Part shown: positions 1 to 7,772 of the stretch, one piece after another
Layout of the letters: each line of letters starts with the position of its first letter
Numbering within the stretch: position 1 is the first letter of the stretch
Assembly (NCBI RefSeq): GCF_050717635.1
Contig: NZ_JBOITO010000036.1
Location: 1-64,000, forward strand
Reading direction: 5' to 3'
DNA length: 64,000 bases
Origin: Clostridium_AD sp050717635
Lineage (GTDB): Bacteria > Bacillota > Clostridia > Clostridiales > Clostridiaceae
Notes under the pieces: generated by a model
What the model was told of the DNA's origin: nothing
The model's database searches: none
What the model saw: the letters and a program-made list of their open reading frames with translations, nothing else
Position numbers and translations under genes: made by a program

Positions 1-103
1 CCTCAGTTTTGCTATTAACCTTATTGTTCCCACATCCCGCTAATGATCCTACAACCAAAGTTGACATCATAGCCATAGCAATAATTTTTTTAATTTTTAC
101 CAT
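1..103 (-). CDS. N-terminus of a lipoprotein (ABC solute-binding type), cut by window edge
   Basis: The first 34 codons are visible: a Lys-rich n-region (MVKIKKI), a hydrophobic stretch and a lipobox LAGC whose Cys would be lipidated by signal peptidase II, followed by an Asn/Ser-rich linker. This is the layout of Gram-positive extracellular solute-binding lipoproteins. A purine-rich ribosome site (AAGGGGGAAG) sits just upstream of the ATG. The LacI-type operator in its promoter, and the alpha-amylase nearby, hint at a maltodextrin or other sugar-binding protein, but the substrate is inference because the binding domain lies outside the window. Confidence 0.8.
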   Translation of the reverse strand, partial: MVKIKKIIAMAMMSTLVVGSLAGCGNNKVNSKTE

Positions 104-160
104 TTTTCTTCCCCCTTAATATTATAATGAAGATTTTAAAACTATTCATATATTATTTGA

Positions 161-191
161 CAAGCAAACGGTTTATGCAACCGTTTGCTTG
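161..191. promoter_or_regulatory. LacI-family-type operator palindrome
   Basis: Perfect 13-base arms (CAAGCAAACGGTT and its complement) around a 5-base spacer. It lies immediately downstream of the -10 box of the minus-strand lipoprotein promoter, so a bound repressor would cover the transcription start. The GCAAACG/CGTTTGC core matches the half-sites used by MalR-like LacI-family sugar repressors. A related imperfect site, TGCAAACGCATGCA, is at 394-407. Regulator identity is inference. Confidence 0.6.
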
Positions 192-196
192 TCCTT

Positions 197-225
197 ATTT
201 TACTATTACTTTACTTATATGTCAA
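197..225 (-). promoter_or_regulatory. Sigma-A promoter of the lipoprotein gene
   Basis: On the minus strand, TTGACA (complement of 220-225) is followed after exactly 17 bases by TAAAAT (complement of 197-202). Transcription would start at about the operator at 161-191 and run toward the lipoprotein start at 103. The remaining gap to 523 shows no further gene; a 20-base A/T-rich tract at 195-214 recurs at 459-478. Confidence 0.7.
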
Positions 226-393
226 ACACTTTTTTTAAATCTTTTTCTTTATATATATATTGCTAATAACCCATAATATCTTTCCATTTTCATTGATTGT
301 ATTATAGAACTTACACATCTTTTGTTATATAATAATAGTGTTATATTATTAGCGCCTATAAACATCTACTCTTATTTATTTAGTTACCATTAA

Positions 394-407
394 TGCAAAC
401 GCATGCA
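394..407. promoter_or_regulatory. Possible second LacI-type operator
   Basis: TGCAAACGCATGCA is a partial palindrome (outer four bases pair, central CG) that resembles the half-site of the strong palindrome at 161-191. It lies between the two divergent genes, about 115 bases before the HAD phosphatase start. It could be an auxiliary operator or a catabolite-response element. The match is short and may be chance. Confidence 0.3.
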
Positions 408-522
408 CCATATTACAAATGATTATAACACAATGAATACGACTCATTTACAAGTATTTATTTTACTATTACTTTACATAATATTATGCAAGCTAAAATA
501 AACCTACGAGGAGATTAAACTA

Positions 523-1167
523 ATGAAAGATTTTGCATTTATATCTGATTTTGATGGAACACTTACTAAGAAAGATTTTTATAAGATATTATCAGAAGCC
601 TACTTAAAAGAAGAATTTTTACCAATATTGGAATCATGGAAAAATGGAGAAATGAAAGATAGAGAATATTTAAGCTATGTTTTTAACAATGTAAAAAGAA
701 ATGAATCTGAAATTGATGAAGATATTTTAAATATTCCCTTTGACCCTTTTGCTAAAGAATTTATTGAAAAGGTCAAAGCTGCCGGCGGAGACTTTATTGT
801 AATAAGTGCAGGCACAAGTTATTACATAGATAAAATATTAGCCAAATATAATATAGAAGGAGTAGATGTTTACTCCAACAAAGGAATTTATAAGGATAAT
901 GGAATTTACTTTGATTTAGATGAAAACGATGAATTTTATTCAGATCGATATGGCATAGATAAATTAATTGTGGTTGAAAAACTAAAAAAGAATTATAAAA
1001 AGATATTCTATGCTGGTGATAGTGGACCTGATCTTAAACCTGCATTAGTATCAGATGTAGTTTTTGCTAAGGGAAACCTTCCGGAACTGTTGAAAAAAGA
1101 AAATAAAGAATTTATAGAATTCAAGGATTTTTCAGAGATTTGGAATAAATTAAAAAAACATTTATAA
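523..1167 (+). CDS. HAD-superfamily (IB) phosphatase, MtnX/SerB-like
   Basis: A 214-residue cytoplasmic phosphatase of the haloacid dehalogenase fold. Motif I is D9-F-D11-G-T with the nucleophile Asp at 9, motif II is the Ser of VISAG (S95), and motif IV is GDSGPD (165-170), so the active site is complete. The cap between residues 20 and 80 is helical, as in MtnX/phosphoserine-phosphatase-like HAD-IB enzymes. ACGAGGAG precedes the ATG by a normal distance. Only 12 bases separate it from the glycerol-1-phosphate dehydrogenase gene, so the two are surely co-transcribed. The substrate is not decided by sequence: a glycerol-phosphate or lipid phosphate is an attractive guess from the neighbour, but methylthio-ketopentenyl phosphate and phosphoserine are family alternatives. 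Confidence 0.85.
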   Translation: MKDFAFISDFDGTLTKKDFYKILSEAYLKEEFLPILESWKNGEMKDREYLSYVFNNVKRNESEIDEDILNIPFDPFAKEFIEKVKAAGGDFIVISAGTSYYIDKILAKYNIEGVDVYSNKGIYKDNGIYFDLDENDEFYSDRYGIDKLIVVEKLKKNYKKIFYAGDSGPDLKPALVSDVVFAKGNLPELLKKENKEFIEFKDFSEIWNKLKKHL

Positions 1168-1179
1168 GGAGGTAAAAAT

Positions 1180-2241
1180 ATGAAAGCAAACACTCACAGG
1201 ATAAGTATTCCTACAATTCTAGAAGTAGGAAAAGGAAATATTAGTAACGTAGGAAACTTACTTAAAAAATCTATGTTTCAAAAGGTTTCAATATATTTCG
1301 GCGAAGGTATAGAGGATTTATTTGGAGATTCCATAAGATACTCTTTAAAAGAAGCCAATATTGAGATTTCAAATACAGAAACTATATCAGATATAAGCTT
1401 TGAAAAAATCAGTATAAAAGCTTTTGAAATACCCCACGATGTTGAGGCACTAATTGGAATCGGTGGTGGAAAAGCTATAGACGCAGTAAAATATATGAGC
1501 TTTTTAAAAAAAATGCCTTTCATTAGCATTCCAACTTCAACCTCTAATGACGGTTTTTCAAGCCCAGGTGCATCCCTTTTAGTTAGTGGAAAACGTATGT
1601 CCCTTTTAGCTAAAACGCCTTATGGCATAATTGTAGATATTGATGTAATTAAAGGAGCACCTGAAAAATTTATATACTCTGGAATTGGAGATTTAGTATC
1701 AAACATCACTGCTCTCTATGACTGGAAATTTGAAGAAGATCACGGGAAAGCAATTATGGATGACTTTGCAACCATGATTTCCAAGAAAGCTGTAAATAGT
1801 TTTGTACGGACTGAATTCAAGACTATAATGGATGATTTATTTTTAAAAGAGCTAGTTGATTCATTAACTTTAAATGGTATCGCTATGGAAATAGCAGGGG
1901 ATAGTTCCCCTGCCTCAGGCTCTGAGCATCTAATTTCCCATGCTTTAGATAAAATTCTAGAGTTCCCACAGCTTCATGGCATACAAGTTGGTATGGCAAC
2001 CTATATTATGTCTAAGATACAAAACCACAGATTTGAAAGAATCTCAAAGGTATTAAATGAAACAGGTTTTTTTGACTATGTTAAAACACTAAAAATGAAA
2101 AAAGAAGATTTTAAAAAGGCTATAGATATTGCACCTTCAATAAAACCTAGCAGGTACACTTATATTCATGTTAAAGAAAATAGGGAACTTGCAAAAAAAT
2201 TTATTGATGAGGATGAAACATTAAATTCTATTTTAATATAA
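1180..2241 (+). CDS. egsA: sn-glycerol-1-phosphate dehydrogenase (EgsA/AraM family)
   Basis: A 353-residue member of the iron-containing alcohol dehydrogenase/dehydroquinate synthase-like fold. The nucleotide-binding loop is GIGGGKAID (93-101). The stretch PTSTSNDGFSSP (118-129) is a hallmark of G1P dehydrogenases. The three expected metal ligands are present: D171 in SGIGDLVSN, H250 in SGSEH and H266 in QLHG. The enzyme reduces dihydroxyacetone phosphate to sn-glycerol-1-phosphate with NAD(P)H. In Bacillus the product feeds heptaprenylglyceryl phosphate via PcrB; no pcrB is seen here. AAGGAGG sits just before the ATG. It shares a unit with the upstream HAD phosphatase and ends at a strong bidirectional terminator. 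A less specific group-III alcohol dehydrogenase is the alternative. Confidence 0.85.
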   Translation: MKANTHRISIPTILEVGKGNISNVGNLLKKSMFQKVSIYFGEGIEDLFGDSIRYSLKEANIEISNTETISDISFEKISIKAFEIPHDVEALIGIGGGKAIDAVKYMSFLKKMPFISIPTSTSNDGFSSPGASLLVSGKRMSLLAKTPYGIIVDIDVIKGAPEKFIYSGIGDLVSNITALYDWKFEEDHGKAIMDDFATMISKKAVNSFVRTEFKTIMDDLFLKELVDSLTLNGIAMEIAGDSSPASGSEHLISHALDKILEFPQLHGIQVGMATYIMSKIQNHRFERISKVLNETGFFDYVKTLKMKKEDFKKAIDIAPSIKPSRYTYIHVKENRELAKKFIDEDETLNSILI

Positions 2242-2242
2242 A

Positions 2243-2280
2243 CAAAAGAGAAATTAATTTACTAATTAATTTCTCTTTTG
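2243..2280. terminator. Bidirectional intrinsic terminator
   Basis: A perfect 17-base stem (CAAAAGAGAAATTAATT and complement) with a four-base loop lies between the convergent egsA and alpha-amylase genes. It has A-runs on the left arm and T-runs on the right, so it can stop transcription from both sides. Confidence 0.85.
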
Positions 2281-2287
2281 CTTTTCT

Positions 2288-3715
2288 TTAAACAATACAC
2301 CAAACAGAGTATGAATTCCCATTAACTGTGAAAATACCGTTACCATCATCAGCTATTTTGATTTTTCCTGGAACATTGCAAGTTATATCTATAAATATCT
2401 TACCCGAAAATTTTTCTCCAACAAACATCTTCTTAGAACCACCATTATATAAATTAGAAATTAAGGAAGCTAATCCATTTTCTCTTGTCCATCCAACAAC
2501 ATGTGCATCATCAAAATAATCATGCTGCCACCCATAAGCAAAATCTTTTCTAGCCTTTAATAACTTATCTAATTTATCTTTTAATGGAGCTATATTATTA
2601 CTTGGCAAGCCATAATAATCCCCAAAGAAAACACAAGGTATCCCTTCTTGTCTTGTTAAAATGAAAGTATATGCTTGCAGTTTAAATGAATTGTCTACCC
2701 AAGACTCAAGAGATTGTCCAGGTTGAGTATCATGGTTATCCACAAATGTAACTGAATTTTGAGGATAACAACTTATTAAGGTATTTGACATTAACCCCCT
2801 TAAATCATAGTTTTCTTTTCCATTTGCTGCTGAACAAAAGTTATAATGAAGTGGTACATCAAAAACATTAAATATATGGTGAGTATTCTCAACATACTTT
2901 TTTAAAACTTTTAAATCACCACTCCAATATTCTCCTACTGTAAAAATCTCTTTTTTTGTAATCCTTCTTATATCATTGATCCACTTTGTAAAAAATTCAT
3001 ACTTTATATGTTTTATTGCATCTAACCTAAATCCATCAAGATTTGCTATCTCACTGTACCATAATCCCCACTTTAAGAGCTCTTCATATACTACAGGTGA
3101 ACTAAAATCTAGATCTGTAAGCATAAGATAATCATAGTTTCCATTTTGTGTATCCACATCTGAATTCCAGCACTTACCATTCGAAGCAAACTCATATATG
3201 GCACTTTCTTTTTTATTCTCATCCCAATCTACCCCATCAAAATGTTCGGAGTTCCATTTAAAATCAGAGTACTTATTATTTCTTCCGGGGAAGGTAAACA
3301 CAGTCCATGCCTTTATATCATATTCTTCAGATATTTTATTATTTCGATTTGTTGGCTCCACTTTAACTACCTTTACCCATTCAGTGGCATCTGCTCCCCC
3401 CTTTTGATTAACAACTATATCTGCTAATATCTGAATGTGGTTTTTGTGAGCCTCTGCTATTGCTTCTATGTATTGATCTTTTGTTCCATATTTAGTTCTA
3501 ACGCTTCCCTTTTGATCAAATTCTCCAAGATCATATAAGTCATAAACACCATATCCCGTATCGTTAATGCCACCTGCACCTTTATAGGCTGGTGGTAACC
3601 AAAGTGTATTTATACCTACATCCCTTAATGCTTTACTTTGTTCTTTTAAAAAATTCCAGTGTTTACCATCTGTTGGCAGGTACCATTCGAAAAATTGCAT
3701 TATAGTTCTATTCAT
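2288..3715 (-). CDS. Cytoplasmic alpha-amylase, GH13_5 (AmyS-like)
   Basis: A 475-residue glycoside hydrolase with no signal peptide, so it probably hydrolyses alpha-1,4-glucan or imported maltodextrin inside the cell. Catalytic regions are GFRLDAIKH with nucleophile D232, TVGEYW with acid/base E262, and FVDNHD with transition-state Asp D329. Strong collinear similarity to liquefying Bacillus amylases is visible (TEWVKVVKVEPTNRN, HFDGVDWDE). The odd point is conserved region I, normally D-x-V-x-N-H, which here reads DIVVNQ: the substrate-binding His is Gln at 104, and the codon is CAA. The start has a GAGTGGA ribosome site. It is convergent with egsA and probably belongs to the same sugar physiology as the lipoprotein at the window start. 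Confidence 0.92.
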   Translation of the reverse strand: MNRTIMQFFEWYLPTDGKHWNFLKEQSKALRDVGINTLWLPPAYKGAGGINDTGYGVYDLYDLGEFDQKGSVRTKYGTKDQYIEAIAEAHKNHIQILADIVVNQKGGADATEWVKVVKVEPTNRNNKISEEYDIKAWTVFTFPGRNNKYSDFKWNSEHFDGVDWDENKKESAIYEFASNGKCWNSDVDTQNGNYDYLMLTDLDFSSPVVYEELLKWGLWYSEIANLDGFRLDAIKHIKYEFFTKWINDIRRITKKEIFTVGEYWSGDLKVLKKYVENTHHIFNVFDVPLHYNFCSAANGKENYDLRGLMSNTLISCYPQNSVTFVDNHDTQPGQSLESWVDNSFKLQAYTFILTRQEGIPCVFFGDYYGLPSNNIAPLKDKLDKLLKARKDFAYGWQHDYFDDAHVVGWTRENGLASLISNLYNGGSKKMFVGEKFSGKIFIDITCNVPGKIKIADDGNGIFTVNGNSYSVWCIV

Positions 3716-3810
3716 ATAAATCCACTCCTCTTATTTGTCACTTGGCAATATAAATGTTAATTTTAATATTTACACTTCTATATTATATAACTTTTTTCAC
3801 AAAAAATTTA

Positions 3811-3850
3811 TAGTAGCCAATTTATATATATATATATAAATTGGCTACTA
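3811..3850. repeat. 40-base perfect palindrome, terminator-like on minus strand
   Basis: TAGTAGCCAATTT plus an AT-alternating centre reads identically on both strands over 40 bases. On the minus strand it is followed by TAAATTTTTT, so it can act as an intrinsic terminator for transcription arriving from the DUF2284 gene, although that gene ends nearly 390 bases upstream. It would extrude readily as a cruciform. Confidence 0.6.
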
Positions 3851-3990
3851 AGCAAACCCTAATTCGATTTTCATTTTACTAATATTAATCTTTCCTTTCC
3901 ATTGCAGTTCTACCAATTACACTAACACTGATCTTAAATTATTTTTGTTGACTATAATTGAAACAATTTGGATAATGTACTTATTTATTG

Positions 3991-4074
3991 AATCTTGAAT
4001 CTTAAATCTTGAATCTTAAATCTTAAATCTTAAATCTTAAATCTTAAATCTTAAATCTTAAATCTTAAATCTTT
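3991..4074. repeat. Heptanucleotide tandem repeat (12 units)
   Basis: Twelve head-to-tail 7-base units of AATCTTA fill 84 bases. Units 1 and 3 are AATCTTG and the last is AATCTTT, so the array is slightly degenerate at one end and homogeneous elsewhere, as expected for recent slippage expansion. It lies in the long gene-free stretch 3716-4233, outside any reading frame, between the palindrome at 3811 and the DUF2284 gene. Confidence 0.9.
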
Positions 4075-4233
4075 TCAAACCCTTATAACTTCTTAAATCA
4101 AAAATTATTTTATAACCTAGATTATGAATTAGGATTTGCGGGAAGAATTATCTTCTTCTTGTATATATAATAACATAGAAAAACAATGTTGTAAAGATAT
4201 ATTTTGAATATTCAGATAATATTTTTATGTACT

Positions 4234-4836
4234 TTAAGAATCAATTATTCCCTTTAATTTCTGGAGTAAAAAGTTACTTTTACCCTCTGAGACAAATCCC
4301 ATTATTTTAACTATATGAAGGGGTTCTTCACCTGCAGTAGACCACATAAGTTTCTCTTCAAAAAGCTTTTCAATAACATCTCCCAGCATTATGCCAAGCC
4401 CCGTAATACAATACACCCTCTTTTTCGGGTTCTTACAACCAGAATGGATAGTACAAATATCACAAGCTGTGCAGTGTCCTGCATTTAAGAAATCTATATC
4501 ATATAAATCTGAAACTTTGTACCCTAAGGTATTCATAAAGCTGTAGAGTATTTTTTGAATCAGGTCCGTTTTACCTTGTACCGACGGAGCATCAACCTGT
4601 GATGTTTTGATTTTGCAAAACAATAATATAAATGTTTTATCTTTTAAAGCATCAGATGCTATAGGCGAAAACGGAGGGCACCCACCATTGGTATTGTAGT
4701 TTGTACATCCTTCCTTACACCACTGTCTTACCTTATCTATGTTTAAGGATAAGTCACTATAATTAAATGAATCATATTTAATCTCTAAATTGTAGTTATT
4801 ATTTTCATATGAATAGTTTTTTGAAGTAGTTTGCAT
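4234..4836 (-). CDS. DUF2284 metal-binding protein
   Basis: A 200-residue Cys-rich protein. It contains CKEGCTNYNTNGGCPP near residues 41-56 and a ferredoxin-like cluster, HCTACDICTIHSGCKNP, near 120-136, then a Cys in VYCITG. This spacing is that of DUF2284, predicted to bind an Fe-S cluster or another metal; no reaction is established. The ATG at 4836 is chosen because AAGAGGTG lies just upstream. Upstream in-frame codons add a Cys-rich leader with no ribosome site. Transcribed alone, with the heptamer array and palindrome downstream. Confidence 0.8.
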   Translation of the reverse strand: MQTTSKNYSYENNNYNLEIKYDSFNYSDLSLNIDKVRQWCKEGCTNYNTNGGCPPFSPIASDALKDKTFILLFCKIKTSQVDAPSVQGKTDLIQKILYSFMNTLGYKVSDLYDIDFLNAGHCTACDICTIHSGCKNPKKRVYCITGLGIMLGDVIEKLFEEKLMWSTAGEEPLHIVKIMGFVSEGKSNFLLQKLKGIIDS

Positions 4837-5035
4837 TGTACACCTCTTAAGTTTTATATTTAATAACTTATTATAACATAGCCTAGGACATGATAAAAAA
4901 ATATTTAACATGACTATTTCGTAAAAAAGGAACAGTCATTAACAATTGATTTAATCATCAATTTATATTAGAATGTAATTAATAGCTTGTATTGCTTATA
5001 TAAATAAGTAAAAGCAAGTAACTAGGAGGACATAA

Positions 5036-5632
5036 ATGGTTAAAAGCATAATTTTCGATATTGGAAACGTATTATTACAATTTAAACCTCTAGATTACCT
5101 TAAAGCGATTTTTAATGATGATAAAATTGAAACCCTTGTTTACAAAGAAGTTTTTCAAAGTAATGAGTGGATTAATCTGGATAGAGGAATATTAACTCAA
5201 GACGATGCTATAAAGGCAATATCACAAAGGAATCCTAATTACAAAGTACATATTAAGAAATGCATGGATAACTGGATTGACATACTTACACCTATTGAAG
5301 GTACAGTACATATTGTAAATAAACTTAAAACAAATGGTTATAAATTATATCTCCTTTCAAATTTTCATTCCTTAGCCTTTGAAAATATTTATTCAAAGTA
5401 TGATTTCTTTAAAAATTTTGATGGCGGAGTAATATCCTATAAAGAAAACCTTCTAAAGCCTGAAACCGAGATATACACTAAACTTCTAGATACCTATGGT
5501 TTAAAGGCAAAAGAATGTTTATTTATTGATGACACCTTATTAAATACACAGGCTGCAGATAGACTTGGTTTTAATACCATCCATTTTGACAATTGTGAAA
5601 CACTAAAAAAAGACTTAAATAAATTTATTTAA
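5036..5632 (+). CDS. HAD-IA family hydrolase (YihX-like)
   Basis: A 198-residue HAD hydrolase. The N-terminus IIFDIGNVLL (4-13) is motif I of the FDxGNV subgroup, LLSNF (about 102-106) is motif II, the Lys of LLKPE (about 140) is motif III and FIDDT (about 162-166) is motif IV. This subgroup includes the sugar-phosphate phosphatase YihX and epoxide-hydrolase-domain phosphatases. The true substrate cannot be read from sequence. AGGAGG precedes the ATG. It stands alone, with no operon partner closer than the YopX gene 66 bases downstream. Confidence 0.85.
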   Translation: MVKSIIFDIGNVLLQFKPLDYLKAIFNDDKIETLVYKEVFQSNEWINLDRGILTQDDAIKAISQRNPNYKVHIKKCMDNWIDILTPIEGTVHIVNKLKTNGYKLYLLSNFHSLAFENIYSKYDFFKNFDGGVISYKENLLKPETEIYTKLLDTYGLKAKECLFIDDTLLNTQAADRLGFNTIHFDNCETLKKDLNKFI

Positions 5633-5698
5633 TGATGCCACCCCCATAAAAATTGGGAAAACATACTATATTAATAAATAGAAAGGACGGTACCTTAA

Positions 5699-6064
5699 AT
5701 GAGACAATTAAAATTTAAAGCTTGGGAAAGTAGCAAACATCAGATGCATAAACTACAAGGTATGACTTTTGATGCAAAAAGTTCCATTCCGGCTGACCTA
5801 AAGCTTCCTGGTTTACCTTGGAGACCCATTCAAGAATATGAATTGCTACAATGGGTATATTTATCCGATAAAAATGGAGTTGACGTATACGAAGGCGATT
5901 ATATTAAGATTTCATCCACTGTATACAATGTAGTTTGGGATGAGTGCATAGTGAATTTTATACTTCAAGAATTAGAAAACACTTCAACTCGTAGTATTAT
6001 TGATGTAACACTGGGAGATATAGTTGGCAATAAATTTGAAAATGAAGATTTAAACAATAAATAA
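5699..6064 (+). CDS. YopX-domain protein, phage-derived orphan
   Basis: A 121-residue protein with the YopX (SPbeta YopX-like) signature: N-terminal LKFKAWE, central LLQWVYLSDKNGVDVYEGDYI and C-terminal VGNKFEN, where the family usually ends in GN-x-(Y/F)-EN-P. YopX proteins are common accessory genes of Gram-positive prophages; their function is unknown. No other phage structural genes surround it, so it is an isolated relic or a domesticated gene. AAAGGACGG lies upstream of the ATG. The following 180 bases to 6243 contain no gene, only a 9-base inverted repeat (6072-6080 with 6132-6140) around a large loop. Confidence 0.8.
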   Translation: MRQLKFKAWESSKHQMHKLQGMTFDAKSSIPADLKLPGLPWRPIQEYELLQWVYLSDKNGVDVYEGDYIKISSTVYNVVWDECIVNFILQELENTSTRSIIDVTLGDIVGNKFENEDLNNK

Positions 6065-6243
6065 TAAATCTACCACTGCTTGTTTTGATTATGCTATTTT
6101 ATCCATAGATTTAATTGTATTTTTATTTATTAGCAGTGGTTTACATTTAATAATCCTGAATTCATCTTGTATGTCTAATGCATCAAATAAATCTTCCGTG
6201 TACTCTACAGGAAAATGTTATAAATAAACAAAAAAACTTATAA

Positions 6244-7014
6244 CTAAAGTGTTATTACCTTCTTAATATATCCAACAAGTTCGTCTTCATTATCAAATGA
6301 ATTTTCATAGGTCACCTTACTCCTCTCTATTACAAAAGCAGTTATACCTAAATCAATTGCAGTTCTTAACTTTTCTTCTGTACCACCTTGCACCCCACTA
6401 TCTTTTAAAATAATTGCCTTAGCTTCATATTCTTTAATAAAACTACAATTTAAATCATAGCTAGTGGGGCCTTTAATTGCTATGATGTCCTCAACTGCAA
6501 GTCCTAGGGAAAAGTATTCCACCATAACTTCTATGGATGGAAGCACCCTATGAACTATTCTATTTTCTATGCCAAGGTCCATAAGTTTTTTTATATTTCT
6601 ACTTCCTGTAGTGTTTAGTATGGTTCCTTTGATATTTGTAAGCGCTTCTAAAAGCTGTTCATACCCGCAAATTCTAACTATTTCCTTATGATTCACAAAT
6701 TTATCAATAACAGAAGGTCTCTCATATCTAATATAATCAAGATTGTGTTCTGTACATAAATCCATTAGTGTCCTTGTAATTTGAGTTGCATACGGGTGTG
6801 AAGCATCCACTACTACACTTATATTATTTTCTTTAAAAGCTTTAGCTAGGCTTACTTTATCTAGTGGAGCCGTATTTAAAACCTTATATTTATAATCCTT
6901 TAAAAGTTCTCCCCCATAAGAGGTGGCGGTTGAAATAAAAATATCTTCTGTAAAACTATTTAGTAGAGATAATATTTTTTTACCTTCCGAGGTTCCCAAA
7001 AATAATGCTATCAT
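6244..7014 (-). CDS. cbiJ: Cobalt-precorrin-6A reductase
   Basis: 256 residues. It starts with MIALFLGTSEGKKI, the typical GT-x-EG nucleotide-binding opening of CobK/CbiJ, and contains VVDASHPYA (residues 69-77) and TTGSRNI (135-141), both family signatures. It reduces cobalt-precorrin-6A to -6B with NAD(P)H in the cytoplasm. Last gene of the B12 operon: it begins one base after the cbiH stop, so translation is probably coupled. No clear intrinsic terminator follows in the 180 bases before the YopX gene. Confidence 0.92.
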   Translation of the reverse strand: MIALFLGTSEGKKILSLLNSFTEDIFISTATSYGGELLKDYKYKVLNTAPLDKVSLAKAFKENNISVVVDASHPYATQITRTLMDLCTEHNLDYIRYERPSVIDKFVNHKEIVRICGYEQLLEALTNIKGTILNTTGSRNIKKLMDLGIENRIVHRVLPSIEVMVEYFSLGLAVEDIIAIKGPTSYDLNCSFIKEYEAKAIILKDSGVQGGTEEKLRTAIDLGITAFVIERSKVTYENSFDNEDELVGYIKKVITL

Positions 7015-7015
7015 A

Positions 7016-7750
7016 TTACTCAGTGCCTGCAGAGGAATATCCTCTAGGAGTTATAAATTTACCATTTTTACTATAGCTTTGACTATTTCCTATAATAACT
7101 ATGGAAAACATATCAACTACACTTTCATCAAAAGTACCTAATGTGAATATCCTAACTTCTTGTCCATCTCTTAGTGCATTTTTAACTACAGCTACTGGGG
7201 TTGTTTGTTTCCTATGTTCAGCAACTAAATCTATACATTCTCTTAAATACTGTGGTCTTCCCATACTCCTTGGATTATATAATGAAATTACAAAATCTCC
7301 TTCTGCTGCAAGTGAAACTCTCTTTTTTATTAAATCATAAGGAGTCATAAGATCGCTTAAACTAATATTACAATTATCATGCATTAGAGGAGCTCCAACC
7401 ACTGATGCAGCTGCAGAAGACGCTGTAACTCCAGGAATTACTTCAACTTCCACATTGTCTATTGCATTTAACTGAAGTATTAATCCAGCCATGCCATATA
7501 TACCTGCATCTCCTGTGCTTATTATGGAAACAATCTTATTTTCTGCCTCTTTTAATGCATGAGTGCATCTTACTTCTTCACCTTTCATACCAGTGGAATA
7601 AAGCTCTTTACCCTCTAAAAGTGGTTTCATAAAATCAATATATTTATTGTAACCTACTACAACTTGGCTTTCTTCTATAGCCTTAATTGCCTTTAATGTC
7701 ATATGTTCAAGCCCACCTGGTCCTATGCCTATTACGTATAATTTCCCCAC
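7016..7750 (-). CDS. cbiH: Cobalt-precorrin-3B C17-methyltransferase
   Basis: 244 residues of the SAM-dependent tetrapyrrole methylase fold: GIGPGGLEHMT at the N-terminus, GDAGIYGMAG (100-109) and VIPGVTASSAAAS (124-136). The ring-contraction enzyme of the anaerobic pathway methylates C17 of cobalt-precorrin-3 and forms the delta-lactone. The start is GTG at 7750 with GGAGGGATAAC upstream. It is followed by cbiJ with a one-base gap. The C-terminal Fe-S extension found in some ring-contracting CobJ/CbiH60 enzymes is absent; this is the short form. Confidence 0.92.
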   Translation of the reverse strand: MGKLYVIGIGPGGLEHMTLKAIKAIEESQVVVGYNKYIDFMKPLLEGKELYSTGMKGEEVRCTHALKEAENKIVSIISTGDAGIYGMAGLILQLNAIDNVEVEVIPGVTASSAAASVVGAPLMHDNCNISLSDLMTPYDLIKKRVSLAAEGDFVISLYNPRSMGRPQYLRECIDLVAEHRKQTTPVAVVKNALRDGQEVRIFTLGTFDESVVDMFSIVIIGNSQSYSKNGKFITPRGYSSAGTE

Positions 7751-7772
7751 GTTATCCCTCCATATATTATTG

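Noticed and set aside
3991..4074. Heptamer array as a CRISPR
   Set aside because: Units are 7 bases with no spacers and no cas genes are present in the window.
4837..4911. Longer N-terminus for the DUF2284 gene
   Set aside because: No ribosome site upstream and the added residues do not match the family; AAGAGGTG before 4836 decides the start.
6072..6140. Inverted repeat ACCACTGCT/AGCAGTGGT as terminator of the B12 operon or the YopX gene
   Set aside because: The loop is about 50 bases and no T-run follows the right arm, so it is not a convincing intrinsic terminator.
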